Part shown: piece by piece, positions 13,730 to 26,100 of the stretch
Position numbering within the stretch: position 1 is the first letter of the stretch
How the letters are laid out: every line of letters begins with the position of its first letter
DNA from: Gordionus sp. m RMFG-2023
Taxonomy: Eukaryota > Nematomorpha > Gordioida > Chordodea > Parachordodidae
Reading direction: 5' to 3'
Length of the DNA stretch: 64,000 nt
Assembly: GCF_954871325.1 (NCBI RefSeq)
Contig: NC_088778.1
Span: forward strand, 23,359,120 to 23,423,119
Program-made: the position numbers and the translations under genes
Notes under the pieces: model-generated
The model's database searches: none
What the model saw: the letters and a program-made list of their open reading frames with translations, nothing else
What the model was told of the DNA's origin: nothing

Positions 13730-14979
13730 ATTAAGGATTAGATTTGAAAATAAGAAGAGTTGGCAAAAAATTTATTGATATTATTCATACGAATTTTTCT
13801 CAAATTTACTAAAATCTTTAATTAGTAAATATTAGAATTATTCGTTAATTGTTAAATTAAATTATTGCAAATATTCATGATTAGTCCTTTTCCTAAATAT
13901 AAAATTAAGGGCACTGTAATCAAATATTTTAATTTTTTTCAGTCATTTCCTATATACATTTTTTTTATTGCGGTAGTTGACTTCCTGCTTATAATTTCCT
14001 AAAGTCACGTTTAAACAATTTACATCCTGCGTGAGCGTCTAGTTTTAGGCACAAATATGATTACCAAAGATCATATGTCTTCAAAATAAGAAACAATTAG
14101 GAACATTTTATTGCTGCTGAAATGAAAAATTGGCTCTATTTTTTTATAAATTAATTTTAAAGATAGTTATTTCTATTATAAATGCATCTAACATACGATT
14201 ATTAATTATGCAATGTTTTTTAATTTTATCATTTTTGATATTTATAATAACTTCGATAATAGTTATTCGTATTCCCAATTATTCAATTCAGGATCTATAA
14301 GCCAAATACAAATATTATATTATTCGCTTCGATTTTCTGGAGGGATAAATCGAGGATTTTTTTTGTAGGATAATCTTGGGTTTTTTGTAGGATAATCTTG
14401 GTTTTTTTTTACAAAAGCAATGCAAGTCTGGCCTGGCATGCATTACATTACTCTATTATAAATATATTAATAGTGTTTTTGGTGATTTTAAATTATTAAT
14501 GTATTATAAAAAGCAGAGACCAGAGTAAATAGTTCATTTATTTTTAACGGGTGATAGTTAGATGATTTTTGCAAAAAAATATTTAATTTTTTTATAAGCG
14601 ATTTTTTTCTACGCAAATTAATGAGAAGATTTACAACCAATTAAACATGATTCTTAATTAAAATATTTCCAGCTGGAAATAATAAAATTTTTTTTAAAAC
14701 AAGAAATCTAATTAGAAGATCGTATATTACGAAAAATATGCTTAAATTTATATTTAAAAAATAATTAACAGTAAAACTTTTCTAACTCGATTGTATTTTT
14801 ATAATAAATTTTATGTTCCATCTAATAATTAATTTGTTTTATAAAATAAATTGATTATTTTTTATTGAATGAGATATTTTTTTTTATTAATAAATTTGGC
14901 TGATAAAGTATTATATAACCTGAATTTATGTTTTAAAAACAAAAAGAACACAATATTTAAAAAATGGATAACATAAGAA
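13730..14979. other. Upstream region of the arrestin-domain gene
   Basis: No coding sequence seen. It lies directly upstream of the start codon at 14980 and presumably includes the promoter and 5' UTR. No convincing promoter motif could be picked out of the AT-rich background. Confidence 0.4.
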
Positions 14980-17900
14980 ATGGATGATATTAAACGCTTC
15001 GAAATAAATCTCAATCGATTCGTATATTACCCGGGGCAAACGATTGGTGGTCACGTGCTGTTGGAGTTATGTCAAAATATCAGAATTAGAAGTTTGAGCT
15101 TGCTTATGACAATAAAAAATAATAATTTAGTTGCGTGCTAAAAAAAGTCACATTTTTTGTTTAGATCACATCCCAATTATAAATCAGTCCAGCCCGTAAT
15201 TTTCGGCCCAAAATTTCTACAGATATTTTAAGGCCTGGTCCGGTTAAAAATTTTTTTTTTATTCCAATCCGGTCAACTTTTGTTTAAAAAATTCGAATTA
15301 TTCAAAATTGAAAAAAATTTCAGGCCCAAAAATTTGTTATTTCTAAATTGCCCTGCCCGAATCAAAAAAATTTTTTTAATCTCACTAATGAAAAAAAAAG
15401 GAGTAACCTGTTTTTTGAAGTTCCTTTATGACTTTATATAACTTGTATTATCGTTTCTATTAAAAATCATAAGAAATTAAATTATAATTAATTAAAATTA
15501 TTAACTAATGTAATTTAGGAGCATATATAATAAGAGAAAGATATTTATTTTATATTATATATTTTGCTCTATATTTATTATAAAACTATTTAAAAAATTT
15601 TTTTTTTTAAATGTAAATTTTTATTATAATTATTTCTAAAACCATACAGGTGGCTTATGTGATTAATTCTAACCCTCTAATCTGTCCTAATTCGTTAATT
15701 TAGACCTTAAACTAAAAACCCAGATTTTTTTTATATAAAATTATCATTAATAAATATTAAATTGCAAAATTTGTTACAGTATAAAAAAAAACTAAAAACA
15801 ATTGACATTAATAAATCAAGTTACATCTTTTCTGGTGTAGATATTAATGCGCTAACTAATTAATAAAAAAAAATTTCCCAGTGACAACATCAATACTGTA
15901 ATAACATTCTATTTTCTTACTATTAAAATAATAAAAAAAACATTAATTTCTTTTTGTAAAAAAAATTAAATACATTAACAAGATATTAGAGTGAATTTGA
16001 AATGTAAAGCACATGTTAAACTCGAAGAGATCAAAAGAGGTGAAAAGAGATATCTAAAACAGGATCAATATTTCTTGGATGACACGGATATTATTTTCGG
16101 GAGAGGTTAGTTAAAGTTTATTTTATAATTAAAGGGTACTATTTTCTATATTAAGATACTACCTTCATAGTTAGCATAAATTTGCGATAAGTTGGTATAG
16201 ATTTCATGATGCCGAATATGCCCGAATTGTTATACATTATATTGATTGAGATTATAGCTAAACCTATTTAGCCAAGAATTTTTCATATAAGTTATGTACA
16301 TAATCAGAATTGTATTAATAAAAAAAATTTTTTGGCTAAATTTGAAACACTAACGAATATAATATTAAATTTGTATTTTTTTTAAAAAATTTTCTTAGAC
16401 ATTGAATTATTAAGAACATTATAATTAAAATAATGAATAAAGTATAATCGTTTTGTATCTGTATTATTATATTTATGATCAGTATTGCTAATCGAATCTA
16501 GAAATTCCGTGATTTTGATATTATATACTATAATATCAACAGAATCAATATTATCGCCACTACAAACCCCAATCTCTAATGGTAAACCACTTTCTATCTT
16601 GATCAAAGGCATCCACAAAATACCCTTCAAATTTACGCTCCCTGATAATTATTTGCCCTGCTCATTTGAAAGCAAATACGGACACATTAGGTACTTTACT
16701 ATAAAAGCCCTGCAAATCAGCCTATTTATTAAACAGGGCCGGTGTTAAGTTTAAAAAATTAATTGAGCTGGGCTTTTATAATAAATTTGAAAGGAACTTA
16801 CTGAAATGCTAAAATAAAATTTTTTTTTTTTTTTTCAATTAATGCTTAATTTGGTTCGAATTTTTGGATCTTTTTGGAACATTATCTATAATCATAGGCT
16901 AGATTTAATAAATTTATACCCAATCCTACCTGTGTACTTATTTGTAAAAAGAGGGTAGGCTGTTCACAACTTAATTGATCCCACACTTTTGAGAAGAAAA
17001 AATGTTAATTTGAGAATGGTGGGCTTAGAAATAGTTAGACTTTATTAGGTATATCAACCTTTAATTATCATAAATATTAAATATTGGCAATTATATAATA
17101 CGCTATACAGGTATTTCTTAAAGGTTATCTTAGATATACCTTACGCTTCACCTCCTCAAGAAATTAAATATTTTACCATTATTGGACCGCCTCTAGAAAA
17201 TGACGAAAAACATTATGTAATAATTAATTTTTCTTCTGGTTCATTAAAAATATCATAGAATGTATATTATTTTCGGTATAGCGTTATATAGTTTTAGTAG
17301 GTCGTGACTATAGTTGGGTAATTACTATATTTTTAGTCGGCTAAAAAAAATCAAATCATCTAAACCAAGTTTATATCCGAAAACGATCACTTTGGCCTCG
17401 AGGTTTTTCTTAAAAAGATAGCAAGCTTTGGAAGAAACTAATATAAATTAAAACGCCTTCATAATAAAGGATTTTCTCCGGCAGGCGCCTTAAATTGAGC
17501 CGAATTAGCCGACATTTAGCCATTACCCAACTCTAGTCATGACCAGCAATCAATATCAGCTTGATTTATATATTTATTTGCTGTTGAGTATAAAATTTTT
17601 TAATTACTTAAAAATATTCTGTATATAAAACATAATTTATCAAACTTCTTAGCAACCTCTAGTTTTACAGAAATCAAAAAATTTATGGTTCATGTGCGGT
17701 TTAAGAAAAGGAACCCTCTATCTTGACGTTAATTTGGACCGCATGGCCTATTGCTGTGGCGAAATTTTAAAATTTAAAACAAAAATCATAAACAAATCGT
17801 TTCAAAATATCTTCCTAGTCATCCAACTAATACAAGTATAATTTTTTTGCTTCTTTGGCTTCAGGATTTTTCTCTAAAATTTTGCAACTAAAATTTGAAA

Positions 17901-20900
17901 TAAACTAATATAAATTAAAACATTTTATTGTTATTGAATTTTCTTCGGGACGGGCCTGTAGATTGAGTCGATGAACATTTAGCTATTACTCAACTTTCAT
18001 TTATATACAATTTTATTCTTCTACAAAATATGCACTAAATTTCAAAGGTGACGATTTTGACAAAATATTTATTCCCATTTAAGTTAGAAACACGTGTAAA
18101 AATATATTTATTTATTTTATAAAATAGAAAGTGAATTACAATTGCAACGGGTATTTCAAAAGTGTTTCATACGTCGTAACCAACAATATATCTCCAAAAA
18201 TATCTAACAACGCCAACGTTCAAATAACATCTTCTTCCTTTCGCATTCTTGTACCAGTCGTTCCACCAACACTTGAGCATATATGTCGGCTCATTCAAAT
18301 ATCCTACATTTTAAAAGTTTGACATAATGTTTTAATTTTTTAAAATAATTTTTTAAAAAATGGTCGGGAAGGAAACACGGTGAGATTAGCTCACATTATA
18401 TTAAAAAAAAATAAAACACCAAAATTGAAAGCGGAGAATTCTTTTTTAAAAAAAAGCCTTATGGTTCTTGAAATATTTTTTGGTCCCAGATTCCGCCTCT
18501 TGGCAGATTTTTTATGGGTTTTTTAGATATAATAGACAATTTAAATAATTAACTCTTATAATTCATAAATTAGCCTCTTTATAGTTAACTTTCATTATAA
18601 TTAACTAGATTTTAAGGTCCAGCCAAAAGCACAATCAATGTAATGTAAAACAATTCGGGCATCATTAAATAGTCATAAGAGTGGTGTCTTATATCTGCAG
18701 GACTAAAATTATTTCAATTTGCATATTAGAAAATACTGATTGTCAATATTAATCAGGGAATATATTAAATCATACTTTTTATTTTATCTCTCGTTCTAAT
18801 GATAAAACTTTAATTTATTGATTCCCATTAAGTCGATAAAAAATAATATGTTTATAGCTTTATGGTTCCATTAGATAATCTGGTTATAATTGTATTATTT
18901 TTCAAATTTTATGGCAGTTTATATTTATAATAAATAATCAATTTCTATTTTAGTTTAGCTTAGATATCGAGCGCTCAAATAAACGATTAAGTCTAGATTT
19001 TCCCGTAATCATTTCCACAACTCCTCAAATCTATTCCAATGCTCCTATTCCAAAATTATATTACGGTTTATTTGGGATTTTAAATTATTTTATCAAACTC
19101 GCTTAATATTTTTAATTTTATAGAATTTGGAACTGAAACTAGTATTAAATGGCTCACCCAATATTCTAGCCAAAAAAATATTATGCAAACATCGACATTT
19201 TGCTCAAAGATTACACAAAGATTTGGGGATCATCTATTAACGAAAATCTCGAGGCATGCGAAATATTATTTTGGCTAAAATCTTGATTCAAATCGATCCA
19301 TTTAAAAACACTAACGAGAATTATCGAGACAAAACTAGAACCCCTCTCTTAAAATTTAGTTACCGAGGAGAGAAGCCTTTTTAAATGTCTAGAAACCGAA
19401 ATAGGTCATAAAAAAGTATACGATTAATTTACAATGTTTATTAACATTTTGGAATCGAAACCACAACCAGCGCAGGTCTAATAAAAGAATGTGATGTCCA
19501 GTAAGGGTGGGCAAAAATCATTAATTTTTTTATTTAAATCTTGACGAGTTTAAAATGTTCCTTAAAATAAAATCAATTATAAAATCAGAGTTGTTAAAGG
19601 ATCGAGATCAAAGGATCGACAATCCTGATTTAGGCAATTTACCCGGATTTATGATTTCTCTTAAATTGAGGATCGTGATCATTGTTAAATATTCGATCCT
19701 TTTAAAATTTATTCTTTTTTTACTTAAAAAGTATATAAATAAAAATATATAAATTTTTCTAGAAAAATCTATCTCGATCATATTTTAATATCCTCATCCA
19801 TATTATATATTTTTCTCAGAAATTTTATCAATACAACATTTACGAATTTGATTTACAGCTTAGAAGTGATTTATTGAATTAAGAATAAAATAAATTATTT
19901 TAAGGTATTTACCAATGAATGTTTACTATAGATCTAGATAAGTTATTGAAGTGGCAGATATAAATGAGCTTTTACCTTGTCATCAGCTGCGTATAGTAAA
20001 GGTAATGATCATTTCTTATAATATATATTTCCTTCACTGTATGAGGATAATAGCATATTTGAAGTAATAATTCACTTAAAATTTATTAATTGGCTTTATA
20101 TCAATCTGCTGAAAATATGTTAAAAGTTAATTACCCATTTGGAAATCCTGCAGGGTCAACCACATGCAAATGCTTATTCAAATAATTGTATTGATAAAAT
20201 TGAATACTTTCTTTGAGAGAAATTTTTCGTAAAATGCACTTTCCCTTAGTTATTGAAGTGACAGATATAAATGAGCTTTTACCTTGTCATCAGCTGCTTA
20301 TAATAAAGGTAATTATCATTTCTTATAATATATATTTCCTTCACTGTGTGAGGATAATAGCATATTAGAAGCAATAATTCACTCAAAATTTATTAATTGG
20401 CCTTATATCAATCTGCTGAAAATATGTTAAAAGTTAATTACCCATTTGGAAATCCTGCAGGATCAACCACATGCAGATGCTTATTCAAATAATTGTATAG
20501 ATAAAATTGAATACTTTCTTTGAGAGAAATTTTTCGCAAAATGCACTTTCCCTTAATAATTTTTATATTCAAATGATGATTCAATTAATATTTTTAATAT
20601 TAATATATATTAAAAAAATATTTAAATATTTCAGGAGCACTTGTTAAGTAAAGCTAAATATGTTCGTGGATGTTTGAATAATACTTTATAATTTTTTTTT
20701 TATTATTTAAAGGCTAATTTTTATTATAAATAATTTTATTAATATTATTCCATTACAATAAATTTACTGTTTAACTTATTTATGTATTAGTTAATTTTAC
20801 ATCGAGCATACATTTTCTTCTGGATTTCGATCCCTTTTTTAAAAAACATCTACGGATTCTAAAATGTATATAATATTCAATTTAATAAAAATAGTGATAA

Positions 20901-22391
20901 TAATGTATGCAACCTTATAAATTCTTATTCGTTGTGATAATATAAAAATGTGGAAATAAATAAAATGAAACATTAAATAGAACAAAATCTTGAAAGATTT
21001 TTAATATCTGAAGCTTTTTATGCTAAAACATAATTTTTGATTAAATCTTACCCTTTAAAAAAGATAAATCTTTTGTGATTTTTATGCATAAAAAATGTTT
21101 CATGATGGAAATTTAATCTTATCAATCATCAAAGTTTTTATGCTCAAAATTTTGGGCAAAAAAAATCTTTTTTTACAAATTCTGAAATCAGGTTTTATAA
21201 AATAATATAAAAATTTTATGTGTACTAGAAAAAAAACAATTTAACACTTTCACTGTACAAAATCTTTTTCTAAAAATTTTTGATTCTAAAAAAATGCTAT
21301 ATTCAATTTTAAACATTATGATTAAAAATAATTTTATAACAATGTTTATATTATATTAACTAATAGTTAATTTTTTTAATATAAATCTGTATAAGGGCAA
21401 ATTGAAATAATAATAGATTTTTCCTTAAATTTAAACAATTATATAATGATTTTTTATTTGTTATGGATTAACACAGTATCTAATTTTTAAATTTTTTTTA
21501 GCAATTGATTACAGCCTTTTCTTAGATTATAAGCAAAAAAAGGGAAAATTTATTTTAATCGTGATTATTTTAAAAAATCATTAATTTAAATATAGTTGTA
21601 TCATGCCTATCCTAGTGTCTACATGACCACCAGGGAGAGTATGAGCCATTTGCCTCTATATATCTTTCAGGGGGTAAAAAATATTTTGGAACAGGAGGTA
21701 CGAAAGTAAATCTAAACATGGTGCCTCCAACTTTTCATCGCATGAAACGTCTGTATAAATCACCGTCATATTAAAAATTTTTAGAACCACAGAAATGCCT
21801 TCCTTTTTGAAAAATATTTGGAACCTAAATGCCTTTATATGTGATTCCATTTTGCAATTTTAATTTAATAAATAATTTAATTTTTGTATGTAGATTTTAC
21901 ATTCATTTTTAAATAAATATTTAATTTTTCAAAAAGAACATAGCGTCACCCATGTAGAAGGTGGTAACTACATTCCGCCAGAATTTCTTGTAGGACAGGT
22001 TTATGATGGAGGGGCTTCTAATATTTTTCAAGATGGCTCAAAGTACGGAAGTCAAAAATCAAACTTAAATATGACTCCGGAATCATTGCTGAAGGATTCT
22101 CTGGAAACCCTGACACTCATAAATAGAAACGCCTATAAAACCTCACCGCAAACGAGTTTAGACGAATCGCGCACCCTATATAAACCCGTTTATGTTACCC
22201 TGACGTGCCCATCTGCGATAGTGACTAAATCGGAAGCAAAACAAATGTTTAACAAAGAGTTAGGTTCTACCATATCGATGCTACGCAATGGAGGCAGTGA
22301 TCATCATCTGGAGGTAACTAATATCCCAGAGATTCAAAAAAAGAAAAATTCAGGCTTATTAACGAACGGAGCCTTGTATGATCAAATTTGA
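14980..22391 (+). CDS. Arrestin domain-containing protein (alpha-arrestin, ARRDC type), 10 exons
   Basis: Predicted exons: 14980-15091, 15992-16105, 16483-16690, 17111-17216, 17653-17835, 18128-18316, 18954-19065, 19943-20001 (or its duplicate 20250-20308), 20635-20647, 21937-22391. All junctions use GT/AG and all phases agree, giving 516 aa. N-arrestin domain about residues 5-175: MDDIKRFEINLNRF, YYPGQTIGG, then LKCKAHVKLEE, PCSFESKYGHIR joined to YFLKVILD. C-arrestin domain about 190-335: GTLYLDVNLDR, CCGEILKFKTKI, VIQLIQKVNY, VPPTLEHICRL, LSLDFPVIISTTP. The tail has GGNYIPPEFLVGQVYDGG and LYKPVYVTL. Alpha-arrestins are adaptors that bind membrane cargo and E3 ligases during endocytic sorting. 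I see no PPxY motif in the predicted protein. Intron 4 carries a MITE and intron 9 a transposon-end relic. The 13-nt exon 9 is the least certain; without it the frame into exon 10 fails, and reading on from it instead gives a stop at 20691. Confidence 0.85.
17300..17544. mobile_element. 245-bp MITE in arrestin-gene intron 4
   Basis: Left end GGTCGTGACTATAGTTGGGTAA, written here as GGTCGTGACTA then TAGTTGGGTAA; the right end is its inverted counterpart with few differences (TTACCCAACTCTAGTCATGACC read in reverse). A further inverted segment AGTCGGCTAA/TTAGCCGAC lies just inside. No coding capacity. A diverged relative without clear left end occupies about 17850-18005 in the next intron. Confidence 0.75.
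17850..18005. mobile_element. Diverged copy of the intron-4 MITE
   Basis: Shares AAACTAATATAAATTAAAAC, the TTTTCT.CGG..GGC segment and a right end (TTTAGCTATTACTCAACT) with 17380-17535. The left terminus is not recognisable. It lies in intron 5 of the arrestin-domain gene. Confidence 0.55.
19145..19311. mobile_element. TA-flanked MITE copy in arrestin-gene intron 7
   Basis: Bounded by TA on both sides, starting TTAAATGGCTC and ending ATTTAAAAACAC. Contains the family's internal AGCCAAAA.AATATTATGC block and its complement TAATATTATTTTGGCT-like segment. 167 bp, shortened compared with the 209-216-bp copies elsewhere. Confidence 0.6.
19942..20555 (+). repeat. Tandem duplication of an arrestin-gene exon (2 x 307 bp)
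   Basis: Unit 1 is 19942-20248 and unit 2 is 20249-20555, equal in length with only a few substitutions. Each starts with the G of the splice-acceptor AG, then the 59-nt exon (19943-20001; 20250-20308), then a GTAAT donor and about 245 bp of intron. The exons read IEVADINELLPCHQLRIVK and IEVTDINELLPCHQLLIIK. The exon enters in phase 1 and leaves in phase 0, so including both copies would break the frame: they are either mutually exclusive or one is unused. Copy 2 has a pyrimidine-richer acceptor (CCCTTAG) than copy 1 (GATAAG). Confidence 0.85.
21611..21765. mobile_element. Relic end resembling the 7.5-kb hAT element
   Basis: AGTGTCTACATGACC at 21614 closely matches one terminus of the hAT at 44754-52216 (AGTGTCTACATGGCC read inward from its right end). 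It is followed, as there, by GGAGA, TTTGCCTC and G-runs with TA spacers. No opposite end was found nearby. It sits in intron 9 of the arrestin-domain gene and explains the raised GC there without invoking an exon. Confidence 0.5.
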
Positions 22392-22529
22392 GCCTTTTTT
22401 ATTTTAATTATTATGGACACACATTTATTTTAATTATTATGGACACACATCGCCTCACTATTTTTTTTCCAATCAAACAATAATTTTGTAATACGTTTAA
22501 ACAATTATACTGTATTACGTTTAATTTTA

Positions 22530-22535
22530 AATAAA
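22530..22535 (+). terminator. AATAAA polyadenylation signal after the arrestin-domain gene
   Basis: First clear AATAAA about 140 nt past the stop codon. Common by chance in such AT-rich sequence, so only suggestive. Confidence 0.35.
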
Positions 22536-23095
22536 AAAGTCATATGAATCGAATAATTGCATTATTCGTATCCAATTGATTTAAATTATTAAGTGAAAAA
22601 AATGAATTAAAATTTAAAAAAATAAAGTTCCACATGGGATATGTCAAATAATGGAAAACTATTCGACGAATAATTTGTTTTAGGTAAAATTATTGATAAT
22701 AAATAGTAAAAACACTAGACTAGAATGTAAAATCTTAAAATCAACATGAGTACATTTATTGATTAATATAAACGTAAGATTAAAATTATAAAAAAAGTAA
22801 ATATAATATATAATATAGCATCCAACATCATAATACATAATCTAGATAAATATAATAAAATTAAAAAATAGTTATTATAATGCAATGTTACATTCATAAT
22901 AATTTCCATTTTTTTCAGCAATGTACCAATAAATATAAATTCTTTGATTGATCCTATATAAAAAGTAGTAATAAAAACACGAGTAAATATTATATAAGAT
23001 TAAGCGACCAGAACTAATATGTAAAGTTTCAGTTAGTTTAACATAACCATTTAATAATTTAAATAGAAAAAAACAAAATTACCTAAATTTCTTTG
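22536..23095. other. Intergenic region between two convergent genes
   Basis: AT-rich sequence between the 3' ends of the arrestin-domain and Hsp40 genes; no other gene seen. A 24-bp direct duplication (TTATGGACACACAT) lies just upstream near 22410-22450. Confidence 0.5.
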
Positions 23096-23101
23096 TTTAT
23101 T
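23096..23101 (-). terminator. AATAAA polyadenylation signal of the Hsp40 gene
   Basis: AATAAA on the minus strand about 40 nt past the stop codon at 23141, a typical distance allowing for the cleavage site downstream. Confidence 0.4.
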
Positions 23102-23140
23102 TCCCCTGACTGTTATTATATTAATTGAATCGTTGACATT

Positions 23141-26100
23141 TTAAGGCAGAGTATCGTTTAGAATTTCCCTAGCGGAATCCGTTAACTTATCCGGAAAAAC
23201 GATATCGAACCCAACTATAAGATCGCCCCTGTTGTTGGAAGATGATTTTGGAATGGGCAGGCCTTTGCCAAGTAACCTGCGGGTTGTAGTTGGTTTTGTG
23301 ATTTCCGTTAACCTTAAGGCTTGTTTGGGACCACCTTCAAGTAGAGGGACTTGTATTGTAGTGCCACAAAGGGCCTATACAAAATGAAATAGAAAAAAAT
23401 AAAGTGTAATATATAATAAATATGAAGAAGATGAAATAATTTTTGATAAAAGTTGGCTATTTAAAGAATGATATTAAAAATTTAAATGCGATGTAGAGAA
23501 TGTAAAAAAGGATGCGCTTTTCATGCTCAACTACTATAAAAGATGAAACATATTTTTTTTATTGAATGTAAGAGAAGGGGGGGGGGGTTCTAAGTATTCT
23601 ACCAAATCCACTATTACTTTTCTATTTCTAAATAAGTTTCTTATGTGCACACGTTTGCATATGTAATAAATGATATATAATACTTATATTACAATTGAAA
23701 CATTTAAAAAAACAAAAGAAACTGTCCTCTCATAATAATTTGACTAAAAAACCCGAATCAGCGAAATTGGTTCTACTTGATTCTCAATATCTATTTTTTT
23801 TTAAATTAAAGGATTTAGTTTTTCCTTTTTTCCCCGCAAATAATTTTTCTCTATCACTCCAATCCAAGAGGTAATGCTTCTAAACGGCTCGATTTTAGCC
23901 GATTTTTAATGGCGAACTTGATATTTTCGTCCAAAAATATTGTCTGTCTCGAGATTTAACCAATATAAGTCTAGACCTTCGTGCCATCTATAATCAGAAT
24001 CTTCAGGCTGCGTAATATTTTTCTGATTAAAATATTGAATTGACCTATTTTAAAAATCGGCTCAAATCGATGCGTTTTAGAACCCCATAACACATCAAAT
24101 TTATGAATAATTTCTCGCGAAAAAAAACCTCCTTAAGCGTAATTTTAGCCGTGTATTTAACGTCGCTGCCTTCCCTTTTGAAGATTGGATTTGGTTTATC
24201 CTTGATCACGAAAACAATATCGGCAGGAACATGGCCTGGAGTTTGATCACCTTCTTTCGGAAAAGTTATTTTGGTTCCGCTTTTCCATCCGGGTTTGACT
24301 TCTATGCTCAGCACCTTGTCCAGACGGGTCGAGCGTCCGTCCGAGCCTACGACGGTGCGGGTTATTTTCATCTTTTTAGTGCATCCTATTTTTTTCACGA
24401 AAAAAATAATATAATAAATCAAACGAAAAAAGTGGCTATTCATAATTATGGAGGAAAGGGATTCAAGCAGGGTATAAATCTAATCAAGATCACCATTAGA
24501 GATTCAAAATCGCTTAATTTGAACCGATTTTGTATGACTAGTCACCTTAATAAAATTTTGTAAAGAAATAATGCCGCTTATTTAGTATAATTTTTAAAAT
24601 TGAAGAGAATGCATAAAATTAAATTATTACAAAAAAATTATTATCTTCTTATTTTTCAAAATCAAAATAATAAATAAAAAAAATTATTTTTTAATATTCA
24701 TAATCATTATATTTTCCCTCTATTTCCTAAAACAAATTCTAATTTCAAAAAAATTTTTCTCTAAAAAGGAGCAAGCATGATATCAGGCGTCTTTCTCTAT
24801 CTTAATAAAATTAAACATTATGTTGATATGAAGGCTGATATTTATTTCATTGTAAATTTTGTAATAATATTTATAATTATGATAAACACCACGTAATGTA
24901 GTATTTTTCAAAAAAAAAAGAAAAATTAGTATTAATTTGACTTTGTCGTTTAAGGCTAAGTCCAAATTTTTTTTTTAAAAAATTGGAATTGTTTTAAAAC
25001 TTTCGGAAGTTTTAAAGTTTTATCGTATGTTAAATTTTTGAAATGTTCTAGAATGTTTTTTTTATATTTTTATAATTAAAAAAAACAGCTTATGGCCATT
25101 TCCAGACATAACGTATTTTCAAAGCGGTTTTTGGGTAATGTTAGTATATTTTTTTACTTCCAAAAAAATTCTAGTAGTGTTTGCAAAGGTCCGGTCTTGT
25201 CCCTTTTTCTAAAATAAGACTGGACCGATGGACCGTTAAGTCAAGTGAAACTAGACCGTGGGACAGCTGGTCCAGTCAGGTTGGTCCGGCCCCTTCTAAC
25301 AAAATTATTTTTGTTAAGCTATAAAAGTTTATTCTGAATTAAATTTTTTTAAAATAAATGTGTTAAATTACCATATTTTAATTATATCATCAAATAATTT
25401 TAATTATATTATACAATTTATTAATGTATTTTATTTGTAAACTAATTATTTGAATAAAATTCAAATCAAGATAACATTATTATAATTGAGTATAACAAAA
25501 TAATATTTTCACTAAAAATGTATATCTATAATATATTATGTAATATAAATATAGTTCGTAGACGATTACGAATTAGAAAAAATTATAATAACAAAAAGAC
25601 AATATTGAACATGAATAATAAAATAATCTAAAATACAAAATAAATAAATGCGAAACCAGCAAATTTATCCAAAACTCTCTCCCTCTAATCATCAGGAGAG
25701 ATTGAATTGATAAAACAAACATAATCAGATATGGCTATTGATATCCTCTTCCTTAATTAAAAGCCTTCACGAGGGTCCCAGAATTTTTCCTGATTAAGCG
25801 GCCAACGTCTTATAACTATCTTATATAAAAATGTAAACCCTATTCTATGTAAAATCATTTTTTAAATTTCTATGTAAAATCATTTTTTAAATTGAAAAAA
25901 TATAATGTTAAACTATCATAAAATTAAATTTTAAAGATATTGAGAATCTGGGACTTCTTTTCAGAGGTTCATATCAGCTTTTATAGTGCCATATTTTAAA
26001 TTTAATTTTGCTTATTGAAATTTGAATATGGAAAAATTATCATAGAAAAAAGAAATAACTAACAAATGGTGAAATCAATATTTATTGAAAATCTGTCCTT

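Noticed and set aside
16691-16748. Open reading beyond the exon-3 donor of the arrestin-domain gene (YFTIKALQIS)
   Set aside because: It looks arrestin-like for six residues, but a GT donor at 16691 joined to 17111 gives YFLKVILD with correct phase and much better continuation; the read-through soon stops.
21656-21850. 64-codon frame on the minus strand and a plausible extra arrestin exon here
   Set aside because: The segment overlaps sequence resembling an end of the large hAT family; no arrestin similarity is evident.
24231-24563. 110-codon open frame on the plus strand
   Set aside because: Antisense shadow of Hsp40 exon 3 extended into the intron.
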